A stretch of DNA of 64,000 bases from Alphaproteobacteria bacterium HT1-32 (GTDB lineage: Bacteria; Pseudomonadota; Alphaproteobacteria; Rhodospirillales; HT1-32): NCBI GenBank assembly GCA_009649675.1, contig WJPL01000001.1, forward strand, positions 1,508,469 through 1,572,468, in the 5' to 3' direction. The position numbers and the translations under genes are program-made. Positions 8,741-16,335 of this stretch are shown one piece after another (position 1 is the stretch's first letter; each line of letters starts with the position of its first letter). The notes beneath the pieces were generated by a model that did no database searches, had not been told where the DNA came from, and saw nothing but the letters and a program-made list of their open reading frames with translations.

Positions 8741-10510
8741 TTAACCAGCCTCCGCCAATACATCAAAAACATCACCATCCGGCAGCATTCCCAATCCGTG
8801 CCGCCGATGCCAGAGCGCATAGAACAGCAGGCTCCAGGCGGCGAAACCCTGTTCGGGTTTCAGGGAGGAAAAGAACCGGACGATATCCTGTGAGTCGGCA
8901 ATCTGTCCGATTCCCGGCTGGCGTGCAACCAGCTCGCCAAGATGCCGGCCTTTTGCGGCGATCCATTCCCCCACGGGAACAGTGAAACCGCGCTTCGGTG
9001 CAAAGGGTTCGGCCTCCGGCATCTGCTGTTCCAGCCAGCGGCGCAGCAACCATTTTCCCTGTTTGCCACGTATCTTCATCCCGTCGGGCAGTCTTGCCGC
9101 AACGGCAGCGACAGCAGGGTCAAGAAAGGGTGTGCGTCCCTCGACACCATTCGCCATCAGACAGCGGTCGAGTTTTGTCAGCAGGTCATGGGGCAGCCAG
9201 TCATCGCAATCAATCGTCTGCAGTCGCTGTAGCGGCGTCAGGTCAGCACGCTGCCCGGCGGCGGCTTCACTCAGGGCGATGCCGTCGCGCCAGCCTGTCA
9301 GGTCGGGGCGCAACAGGCCCAGCCCGTCAAAAGTACCTTTCGCCCGCATGGGTCGGCCACCAAGCCAGCGATGGCGCAGCGCGCGCCGATAGCGCCCATA
9401 GCCACCGAACAGCTCGTCTCCCCCCTCGCCGCTGAGGACAACCTTCAGATCCTGCCGGGCGGTGGCAGCCAGTTTCCAGGTCGGCAGGGTGGCATAATCG
9501 GCCACCGGGTCATCCAGTGCGGCAGCGACCTCAGGCAACAGGGACCAGAAATCGTCTTCGCCAAAGGGAACTTCGATTACTTCTGCGCCTGCGGCTTCTG
9601 CAACCTTGCGGGCGTGGGAACGTTCGTCACGCGCAGCGGTTTCCGGAAACCAGGCCGTGTAAGCCTGGACCGGTTTGTCGTTCAGCCGCCGCATGGCCGC
9701 CAGAACAGCGGTGGAGTCGATGCCGCCGGACAGAAACAGGCCATAGGGAACATCCGACCGCTGATGCAGTTCAACGCTGTCCATCAGCGCATCATCCAGC
9801 GCCGCCAGTGCCTCTGATTCAGAGGTCAGGGCCGGCCCCGGCTCCTGAGGCCATGCGGGAAGGCGTTGCCGTTCCGCAATCCGGCCATCCCGGATGGTCA
9901 GGGTTTCGCCTGGCAGCAGGCGCTCAATACCGGGAAATATCGTCTGGCTGCCTGTGGTGAACTGAAGCTGCAGCAATTCAGCCCGCTTTTCCGGGTCGAT
10001 ATCTGCGGCACCGGTATCACCGTCCCGCAGCGCCTGCGGCTCGGAGGCGAAGCTGACACCGTCACTGCCGGATTTCACATAAAGCGGTTTGATGCCGAAG
10101 GGGTCGCGGGACAGGATGACATCGCCGGTTGCCTGATCATGCAGGGCGATGGCGTACATCCCGCGGAGGGCCGCCGGGAAACCTGCCCCGTCTCGGTTAT
10201 ACAGAATCAGGGGGGGTTCGCAGTCGGAACGGGTCTGCCAGTCCTGCGGGGCCAGCATGTCGCGGAGTTCGAGATAATTGTAGATCTCGCCATTGGCGAC
10301 GAGATGGGTGTCCTCCGGGCCGTGCAGGGGCTGGTCGCCGGTATCCAGATCAATGATTGCCAGCCGGGTCTGCACAAAGCCGACATTCCCTGCCAGCCAC
10401 TGTCCCTGCCCGTCAGGCCCGCGATGAGCCAGTGCAGTCGCAAAGCGGTCGAGGATGCCTTGCGATACGGTATCGCCCGGCCGGCGAATCTGGCCGGCGA
10501 TACCACACAT
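8741..10510 (-). CDS. asnB: Glutamine-hydrolysing asparagine synthase family protein
   Basis: 589 residues. The N-terminal class II glutaminase domain starts MCGIAGQI with the nucleophile Cys2, followed by AHRGPDGQG and NGEIYNYLELR. The C-terminal ATP-pyrophosphatase domain has SGGIDSTAVLAAM and SGEGGDELFGGYGRYRRA. The family transfers glutamine nitrogen to aspartate or, in surface-polysaccharide clusters, to a sugar uronic acid. Its place directly behind five glycosyltransferase genes, sharing TGATG with the GT4 gene before it, makes a glycan amidation role worth considering. Plain asparagine synthesis is equally consistent with the residues seen, so the symbol denotes family only. Confidence 0.85.
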   Translation of the reverse strand: MCGIAGQIRRPGDTVSQGILDRFATALAHRGPDGQGQWLAGNVGFVQTRLAIIDLDTGDQPLHGPEDTHLVANGEIYNYLELRDMLAPQDWQTRSDCEPPLILYNRDGAGFPAALRGMYAIALHDQATGDVILSRDPFGIKPLYVKSGSDGVSFASEPQALRDGDTGAADIDPEKRAELLQLQFTTGSQTIFPGIERLLPGETLTIRDGRIAERQRLPAWPQEPGPALTSESEALAALDDALMDSVELHQRSDVPYGLFLSGGIDSTAVLAAMRRLNDKPVQAYTAWFPETAARDERSHARKVAEAAGAEVIEVPFGEDDFWSLLPEVAAALDDPVADYATLPTWKLAATARQDLKVVLSGEGGDELFGGYGRYRRALRHRWLGGRPMRAKGTFDGLGLLRPDLTGWRDGIALSEAAAGQRADLTPLQRLQTIDCDDWLPHDLLTKLDRCLMANGVEGRTPFLDPAVAAVAARLPDGMKIRGKQGKWLLRRWLEQQMPEAEPFAPKRGFTVPVGEWIAAKGRHLGELVARQPGIGQIADSQDIVRFFSSLKPEQGFAAWSLLFYALWHRRHGLGMLPDGDVFDVLAEAG

Positions 10511-11532
10511 CAGCTGAGAACCTTCTCGAAGAACTGCCGGTATTGTTCGACAACAACCTTCTCGGTGTATTCTGCCTTGTATTTCTTCCAGCCATTGGTT
10601 GCCAGGCGCTCGGCCAGGTCATCATCCCGCAACAGGCGCTTGATCTGCTTCGCCAGTGCGGTTGAATCATCAACCGGTGCCAGCAGGCCATTGACACCTT
10701 CGGTAATCAGCATGCCGGGGCCGAGAGAATCCGCAGCAATGACCGGGCGGCCATGTGCCCAGGCTTCAATCACCACATTGCCAAGGGGTTCATGCCGTGA
10801 CGGGCAGACGAAATAGTCGCAGGCCGCCATCAAAGCGGGCATGTCGGTGCGCCAGCCGAGGAAGCGCACGCGGGGACGCACCCCGATGCGCTCCGCCAGT
10901 GCCTGCAGGTCTTCCTTCAGCGGGCCTTCACCGGCCAGCCACAGATAGGCGTCCGGCAGTTTGGCCAGCGCATGAAGCAGGACATCGAAGGCCTTGTTTT
11001 CATGCAGTCTTCCGAGTGCCAGCAGAAGCGGTGCTCCGTCCGGAGTGTGCAGCGGTGCACGGGCCACCGGTTCAGCCTGTTCGGCGGTGACAAAATTCGG
11101 CAGGTAATGTGCCCGGTCAGCCGGCCATCCTTTGCCGATGATATGGTCGACAATATCCTGCGTGTTGCCGATCAGATGCTTGCAGCTCTCGTAATATTTC
11201 AGATCGTAATAACCGCCGAGGCGGCCGACCTGGACATATTTACCCTTCGGACAGAACTGGCTGGCCCGGTTCATCCAGGTCAGCACAACATCCGGCTTGA
11301 AGTCGCGGATTTCCCGGCGGAATGCCAGCCGGGACCCGATATCCATGGCCCCTCCGAACTTGACGGGACGAACGTCGCAGCCGGCAATACGCAGCCGTTC
11401 AAGACGGTCGCCGATCGGGCGCACAAGAACGCGCTGCTCAATATCGGTGCGGGTAACGGCACTCGCCAGCCGCACGAAGAACTCTTCCGCCCCGCCGAAC
11501 TCTGCCCCGGCCATGGCTTGCATCAGTCTCAT
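10510..11532 (-). CDS. GT4-family glycosyltransferase
   Basis: 340 residues with a GT-B fold layout. The N-terminal acceptor half starts MRLMQAMAGAEFGGAEEF, and the C-terminal nucleotide-sugar half has LLALGRLHENKAFDVLLHAL, the phosphate-binding and E-x7-E region SRHEPLGNVVIEAWAHG, and GVNGLLAP. These are hallmarks of retaining GT4 enzymes that use UDP- or GDP-sugars. It overlaps asnB by one base and follows the next GT4 gene after 14 bp. Donor and acceptor cannot be deduced. Cytoplasmic or inner-face membrane-associated assembly of an LPS core or other surface glycan is inferred from the neighbours. Confidence 0.87.
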   Translation of the reverse strand: MRLMQAMAGAEFGGAEEFFVRLASAVTRTDIEQRVLVRPIGDRLERLRIAGCDVRPVKFGGAMDIGSRLAFRREIRDFKPDVVLTWMNRASQFCPKGKYVQVGRLGGYYDLKYYESCKHLIGNTQDIVDHIIGKGWPADRAHYLPNFVTAEQAEPVARAPLHTPDGAPLLLALGRLHENKAFDVLLHALAKLPDAYLWLAGEGPLKEDLQALAERIGVRPRVRFLGWRTDMPALMAACDYFVCPSRHEPLGNVVIEAWAHGRPVIAADSLGPGMLITEGVNGLLAPVDDSTALAKQIKRLLRDDDLAERLATNGWKKYKAEYTEKVVVEQYRQFFEKVLS

Positions 11533-11546
11533 TGGTTTCTCCGCAT

Positions 11547-12581
11547 TCAGGGCAGCAGTTGTTCAAATCGGGCTGCCGCTTCCGGCCAGCCCCACAGGCG
11601 TTGTCTGGCCAGCGATGCCTGTTGCTGGTGACGCCAGAGTGCATCATCGGTCAGGATTTTGACTGCTGCTTCTGCAAAGCCGGCATCGTCACCGCGAATA
11701 TAACCTGTTTCGCCATCAACCACCCGCTCTATGACGCTGCCGATGGGCTGGACGACACAGGGCAGGCCCAGCGCCTGTGCTTCGGCCAGCGCATAGCAGA
11801 AGGTTTCATTGATATCGCCCCGGTACAGCATCACCCGGGAGGCCAGCAATTCATCGATCAGTTCGGCCTTGCGGACCGGTTCGCGCAGCACGACACCGCT
11901 CTCGGCCATTCCCCAGGCACGCTGCAGGACCTTGCGCATGGGCCCGGCCTTGTCGATACCGGCCTGGCCATAGGTGCCGGGGCCACAGAACAGATGCAGT
12001 TCTGCTGCCGGAACCTGCGGTCTGATCCGCTCATTCCAGACATCCAGCAGCCAGTCCAGTCCGCGCAGGGGATTCGAGGTGAAAATGGCACGGGGCGGCG
12101 GAATGTCTTTGGCCGGTTCGGGGTCGAGAAACAGCCGGGTAATGCCATAGGGGATGACATGACGTTTGCCGCCGGGTGCCCAGCGGGGATAGGTCGTGGC
12201 GTGATAATCGCCGATGAAGACGATGTCCGGCTTAACCTTCCAGAGCTTTGCCATGTAACGCATCTTGACCATGTAGGTCGATGGATTATGCGTCCAGAAC
12301 ACATGCTTGCGGGCAGATGGCAGGGCGTCGATCAGCTTGTCGCCGCGATTGGCAATATACATGTCCGGCCCGTCCGGCAGACCCTGTGCAATGGGCCGCC
12401 AGCTCACGCCTTTATGGGTGATGGCTTCCGCACAGTTGTTGCAGACCGTGACATCGTGACCACGCGCCGCAAATTCTTCTGCCAGAGCGGTGAAGGCGGA
12501 TTCTGCCCCGCCAAGGGGGGATGCTTCTGCAACGCGGCCGTCGAAGCGGATTCCGTCGTCGGCCATGACGATACGGGCCAT
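11547..12581 (-). CDS. GT4-family glycosyltransferase, paralogue of the 14293-15342 gene
   Basis: 344 residues. The N-terminus, MARIVMADDGIRFDG followed by SPLGGAESAFTALAEE, lines up with the product of 14293-15342 (MRITMIDDSLSFDG, QPLGAAEKIFASLAG); both share an IxxxDDxxxFDG opening and a GHxVxVxNxC segment. The C-terminal half has an EPVRKAELIDELLASRVMLY stretch and NETFCYALAEAQALGLP, the GT4 donor-binding region, then GETGYIRGDD. It probably arose by duplication inside this cluster. It lies three bases downstream of the GT2 gene stop. Sugar specificity is unknown. Confidence 0.86.
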   Translation of the reverse strand: MARIVMADDGIRFDGRVAEASPLGGAESAFTALAEEFAARGHDVTVCNNCAEAITHKGVSWRPIAQGLPDGPDMYIANRGDKLIDALPSARKHVFWTHNPSTYMVKMRYMAKLWKVKPDIVFIGDYHATTYPRWAPGGKRHVIPYGITRLFLDPEPAKDIPPPRAIFTSNPLRGLDWLLDVWNERIRPQVPAAELHLFCGPGTYGQAGIDKAGPMRKVLQRAWGMAESGVVLREPVRKAELIDELLASRVMLYRGDINETFCYALAEAQALGLPCVVQPIGSVIERVVDGETGYIRGDDAGFAEAAVKILTDDALWRHQQQASLARQRLWGWPEAAARFEQLLP

Positions 12582-12584
12582 CAG

Positions 12585-13340
12585 CTATTCCTTCTCCAGC
12601 CTGGCTTTGAGATGCGACATCAGCGGATACATACCGGCGAACAGGGCAATGAGGAAACCATATCCGCCTTCCCGATAACCTTTTCGGGAGATGTAGCATT
12701 TGAAAAAGCGTGAAAACAGCCGTCGTACATTGTTTGCCGTCGAACCCCATGTCTCACCGGCATCCCGCAGGTCGCGGGCACGGGCGGTTGAATAATTGTC
12801 GAGCCTGCGGATCATACTGGAGATGTTTTTGTCGACATCATGGCGCAGTCGCGATTTCAGCATGGGTCCTTTCCGGCCCGACCATTCCAGTGGCGGGTGG
12901 ACCCGCTGCCGGGCCCATTTCTTGACGCCGCGCCGGAACAGGCCGGGATAGGCCGCTTTTCCGAAAGAGGCCCCCCAGCCATGGCGGACCAGCCGGTTGC
13001 CGATATAGTTATCGACCGGAATTTCGTGCCAGTCGAAGCTTGTGGTGGCAATGGTCTGCCGGATTTCAGCCGCCAGCTCTGCGCTGACGGTCTCATCCGC
13101 ATCGACTTCCAGTATCCAGTCGCACTGACAGGCGTCGATTCCCGCATTCCGGCGATCGCCTTCAATTTCCCAGGAACCGTCGATCAGCCGGTCAGTATGG
13201 CGGGCGGCGATCTCGCGCGATCCGTCTGTGCATTTGTCGAGGAGCACCACCAGTTCATCGCCAAAGTTCAGATGGGTCAGGCAATGGTCGAGGCGGGCTT
13301 CCTCGTTATGAACGGAAATGACAATCGAGAGCGTGGTCAT
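12585..13340 (-). CDS. GT2-family glycosyltransferase (WaaE/KdtX-like)
   Basis: 251 residues from an ATG at 13340 that overlaps the GT9 stop as ATGA; a longer frame to 13367 would run into the GT9 coding end and adds no conserved sequence. The GT-A opening is LSIVISVHNEEARLDHCL, with GDELVVLLDKCTDGS and the metal-binding DVDADE (DXD type) at the end of a DWILEVDADE segment. This pattern is that of WaaE-type LPS inner-core beta-1,4-glucosyltransferases. The C-terminal ~40 residues include a hydrophobic YGFLIALFAGMYPLM segment that may anchor it to the membrane. Together with the neighbouring heptosyltransferase-type gene this points to LPS core assembly. Confidence 0.85.
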   Translation of the reverse strand: MTTLSIVISVHNEEARLDHCLTHLNFGDELVVLLDKCTDGSREIAARHTDRLIDGSWEIEGDRRNAGIDACQCDWILEVDADETVSAELAAEIRQTIATTSFDWHEIPVDNYIGNRLVRHGWGASFGKAAYPGLFRRGVKKWARQRVHPPLEWSGRKGPMLKSRLRHDVDKNISSMIRRLDNYSTARARDLRDAGETWGSTANNVRRLFSRFFKCYISRKGYREGGYGFLIALFAGMYPLMSHLKARLEKE

Positions 13341-14296
13341 GCTGCGCGCATCCTGACATTCTGCCACAGGTCACTGACGGCCGTTTCAACCGCATCGACC
13401 GTCAGGCTGTCCATCAGGCTGTCGGACGTCCGGTGATCGAAATCTGCCGGGAAGATGCTGTCGAAATCTTCTTTCGTCCGGACGACCCGGCTGTCGAACC
13501 CCCAGGGTGCATAATGTCGCTCGTTGCTGGGGCCAAACAGGCCGACGGTCGGAATTCCGGCTGCTGCGGCCAGATGCATGACGGCTGAATCATTGCCGAT
13601 ATAGATGTCACAGCGTTTCAGGCAGGCCGCTGCGGTCAGAAGGCTGATCGCCCCGACCAGGTCGATCAGGCGGCCTGCCGGGATGGCGTCGAGCACGGGC
13701 CGGGCATCATCGCGTTCGTCGGGGCCACCAAAAACGGCGATTCGGGCATTCGGAAACAGCCCGTTACTGGCGGTGAGCCGTTCGGTCAGTTCAATGAAGT
13801 GGGCGGGGCGCCATGTTTTTGCCCGCCAGTTCGTCACCGGCCCGATGCCGATAATCTGCTGGCCGTCGGGCAGCCGTTTCCTGGCCTCGTCATGATGGTG
13901 ATCGGTTGTCCAGACATGGGGTGCCGGTGGCTCGGGCAGGTTGAACAGGTCGCCAAGCTGGCGAACCCGGTGAACCTGCTCGTCTGTTCGCTTGAGGATA
14001 AAGCGCCGTTTTGCCAGCAACAGCCAGGAAATGGCAGAACGACGGAGATCAACCACCATATCCCACCGGGTAAAAGCCGTTTCACGCCACAATCCCAGCC
14101 AGTGGCCGGCATGGCGTTGTTTCACCATGACGATGACCCGCTCGACATTCGGGGTCGCTTCAAAAAGCGGCGCGGCATGTTCGCCGGCGGCAATTGTGAT
14201 CCGGGCTTGCGGATGCAGACGGCAGAGGTAATCAACCAGCCCGGTAGACAGCACACCGTCGCCGATCCGGGTTGAGGTGATGAACAGAATTTTCAT
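13337..14296 (-). CDS. GT9-family (heptosyltransferase-like) glycosyltransferase
   Basis: 319 residues. It opens MKILFITSTRIGDGVLSTGL, the GT9/WaaF pattern, and later holds GIGPVTNWRAKTWRP and the donor-site block CDIYIGNDSAVMHLAAA followed by GIPTVGLFGPSNERHYAPWG. In known members this fold transfers ADP-heptose to Kdo or heptose in the LPS inner core; some alphaproteobacteria lack heptose and use GT9 enzymes for other sugars. It overlaps both neighbours by four bases (ATGA), so the GT4-GT9-GT2 trio is translationally coupled. Confidence 0.88.
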   Translation of the reverse strand: MKILFITSTRIGDGVLSTGLVDYLCRLHPQARITIAAGEHAAPLFEATPNVERVIVMVKQRHAGHWLGLWRETAFTRWDMVVDLRRSAISWLLLAKRRFILKRTDEQVHRVRQLGDLFNLPEPPAPHVWTTDHHHDEARKRLPDGQQIIGIGPVTNWRAKTWRPAHFIELTERLTASNGLFPNARIAVFGGPDERDDARPVLDAIPAGRLIDLVGAISLLTAAACLKRCDIYIGNDSAVMHLAAAAGIPTVGLFGPSNERHYAPWGFDSRVVRTKEDFDSIFPADFDHRTSDSLMDSLTVDAVETAVSDLWQNVRMRAA

Positions 14297-15342
14297 CGGC
14301 TGGCCACAAAATCCACCAGTTCCCGTGCGGCATTTTCCCAGCTTCGCTTCTGGCTTTGTTTGCGGGCGGCGGCCTGAGCAGCGGCATGCGTGCCATCATC
14401 ACTGATGACAAGCCGGGCCAGATTGACGAAGGCATCTTCATCCGGCGCAATAAAGCCGGTTTCGCCATCGACGATCCGTTCGCTGACAGCGCCGCCGGGC
14501 AGCGCCACAACAGGCACACCGGCGGCCTGGGCTTCGTGGACGCCCAGCGCCAGCATGTCATTCTTCTGGCCGATATGCAGATGCAGCCGCGCAGACAGCA
14601 GTTCATCTGCCATTGCGGCATCGCCCATCGGACGATGAACGGTGACACGATGTTCCCGGGCCAGCCGTGCCATTGCAACACAGGGTGCGATATCCTCGTC
14701 ATGGTCAGCCCCCAGCAGGGCGTGATCCAGCAGCATGGAATAGACCCGCAGCTGTGCGGTCGGGGCTTCCGGCGCGATGCGCTCAATCCAGAGCCGCAGG
14801 ATATCCGTCAGCCCGTGCCGCGGATGAGCTGTCGTGGTGACAACCGGCGCGGCAGGCTGGGCTTCAGGCCGGTCCCCCAGGTAGGACGGGCGGGCGGCGG
14901 GGGCCATGACGAACCGGGGCAGATCGGCGATTGTGTCGAAGGTTGAGGGATGGATATCGTCCGTCTGCATCTGGCTCTGAAAGATCAGATGGGGCCGGGT
15001 ACTCAGAATGGCCTCGCGCGCCTTCGGTTTGGTCAGGTAACCGGGCGGGGCGGCGACCAGCAGTGCCTTTAAATCCGCGTCTGCGACCATCTTGAGAAGC
15101 GAGGGTTTACGATGGGCGATCAGCAGATCGCAACTGCTCAGGTTGGCCTGGGCCAGCGGTGTCCATTGCGCGCCGTCACATCTGACCGGAAAGCCGCAGC
15201 GATTGAAGACACTGACCTCGTGGCCAAGCTGCGCCAGGGCACCGGCAAGGCTGGCAAAAATCTTTTCGGCGGCTCCCAGCGGCTGCGAGGCCGGGGTGTA
15301 GCCGTCAAAAGACAGGGAATCGTCGATCATTGTGATACGCAT
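14293..15342 (-). CDS. GT4-family glycosyltransferase, first gene of the glycan unit
   Basis: 349 residues from the ATG at 15342 (MRITMIDD). The frame extends to a TTG at 15378, but those 12 residues are not conserved and would cover the promoter region. The N-terminal half resembles the 11547-12581 product. The C-terminal half has QPAAPVVTTTAHPRHGL and the GT4 block VHEAQAAGVPVVALPGG with GETGFIAPDEDAFV. It heads a run of genes on the same strand down to 7409 with gaps of at most 14 bp. The head gene is divergent from ygfZ. Confidence 0.84.
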   Translation of the reverse strand: MRITMIDDSLSFDGYTPASQPLGAAEKIFASLAGALAQLGHEVSVFNRCGFPVRCDGAQWTPLAQANLSSCDLLIAHRKPSLLKMVADADLKALLVAAPPGYLTKPKAREAILSTRPHLIFQSQMQTDDIHPSTFDTIADLPRFVMAPAARPSYLGDRPEAQPAAPVVTTTAHPRHGLTDILRLWIERIAPEAPTAQLRVYSMLLDHALLGADHDEDIAPCVAMARLAREHRVTVHRPMGDAAMADELLSARLHLHIGQKNDMLALGVHEAQAAGVPVVALPGGAVSERIVDGETGFIAPDEDAFVNLARLVISDDGTHAAAQAAARKQSQKRSWENAARELVDFVASR

Positions 15343-15351
15343 GTCTGATTT

Positions 15352-15378
15352 ATTATGACGCCGGTAACAGCCGGGCAA
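15352..15378 (-). promoter_or_regulatory. Candidate promoter of the glycosyltransferase unit
   Basis: On the minus strand TTGCCC (15378-15373) is followed after 15 bases by CATAAT (15357-15352). Only nine bases separate the -10 box from the GT4 ATG at 15342, so the transcript would be leaderless or nearly so, and no Shine-Dalgarno sequence is visible. The 15-base spacer is shorter than ideal. Confidence 0.3.
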
Positions 15379-15456
15379 GCCTTGTCAGGCCCGGTCATAC
15401 GTTCCACCTATGGGGATCACAGGACAATCTCCCCCGATCAAAGGAGCAGGAAGGTA

Positions 15457-16323
15457 ATGTCAGACGTAAAATTAGCGGGTTTGCCGGACCGTGGTGTGCT
15501 GCGAATTGATGGCGAAGACCGGGTCGCCTTTCTGCAGGGGCTGGTCTCGAATGATGTCAGCCGGGTTGGGGCAGACCGGGCGATTTATGCTGCTTTGCTG
15601 ACACCGCAGGGCAAGTTCCTGCATGATTTTTTCATCGCCGCCATCGGGGACAGCCTGCTGATTGACTGCGAGGGCGACCGGCGGGATGACCTGTTCCGTC
15701 GCCTGCGCCTGTATCGTCTGCGGTCAAAGGTTGAGCTGACGGATGTGACGGAAGAACTGGCGGTTCATGCGGCCTTCGGTAAAGGGGCAGCCGGGCTCGC
15801 CGGAGAAAATCCGTCTGCCGGTCAGGCAATGCCGAACGGTGAGGGTGTCAGTTTTGTTGATCCCCGCCTTGCCGGTGCCGGTCTGCGCTACATTCTGCCT
15901 GCCGGAACATCTCCGGAGACCGGCGATCTGCCTGTCTCGGCGGCAACGGCGGATGATTATGATCGCTGGCGTCTGTCGCTGGGTCTGCCGGATGGCAGCC
16001 GCGACATGGTGGTCGAGAAGGCAATTCTGCTGGAAAGCGGCTTCGAGGCCCTGAACGGCGTCGATTTCGACAAGGGCTGCTACATGGGCCAGGAGCTGAC
16101 GGCGCGCACGAAATATCGCGGGCTGGTCAAAAAACGCCTGATGCCGGTCCGGATTGCAGGTGATCTGCCGGAGCCGGGTACAGCGATCATGGCCGGTGAC
16201 CGTGATGTTGGTGAAATCCGGTCGGGTCGCGGTGATCTGGCAATGGCGCTGGTGCGGCTGGACGCGCTGGAAGCGGGAGAACTGACAGCAGCTGGCCTGA
16301 AGGTGACGCCAGCGGCAAGCTGA
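15457..16323 (+). CDS. ygfZ: YgfZ/GcvT-like folate-binding Fe-S cluster protein
   Basis: 288 residues from the ATG at 15457, which has an AAGGAGCAGGAAGG ribosome site; the frame is open further upstream but without conservation. The signature KGCYMGQELTARTKYRG (near residues 206-222) is the YgfZ motif with its essential Cys. The protein is structurally related to the GcvT T-protein and binds tetrahydrofolate; it helps maturation or repair of certain Fe-S enzymes such as MiaB and LipA-type proteins. It is a solitary gene, divergent from the glycan unit and convergent with the diguanylate cyclase gene. Confidence 0.88.
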   Translation: MSDVKLAGLPDRGVLRIDGEDRVAFLQGLVSNDVSRVGADRAIYAALLTPQGKFLHDFFIAAIGDSLLIDCEGDRRDDLFRRLRLYRLRSKVELTDVTEELAVHAAFGKGAAGLAGENPSAGQAMPNGEGVSFVDPRLAGAGLRYILPAGTSPETGDLPVSAATADDYDRWRLSLGLPDGSRDMVVEKAILLESGFEALNGVDFDKGCYMGQELTARTKYRGLVKKRLMPVRIAGDLPEPGTAIMAGDRDVGEIRSGRGDLAMALVRLDALEAGELTAAGLKVTPAAS

Positions 16324-16335
16324 TCCGGGGCTGGG

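Noticed and set aside
11532-12713. 393-codon open frame on the plus strand
   Set aside because: It lies antisense to the GT4 and GT2 genes, shows no family motif, and is a product of high GC content.
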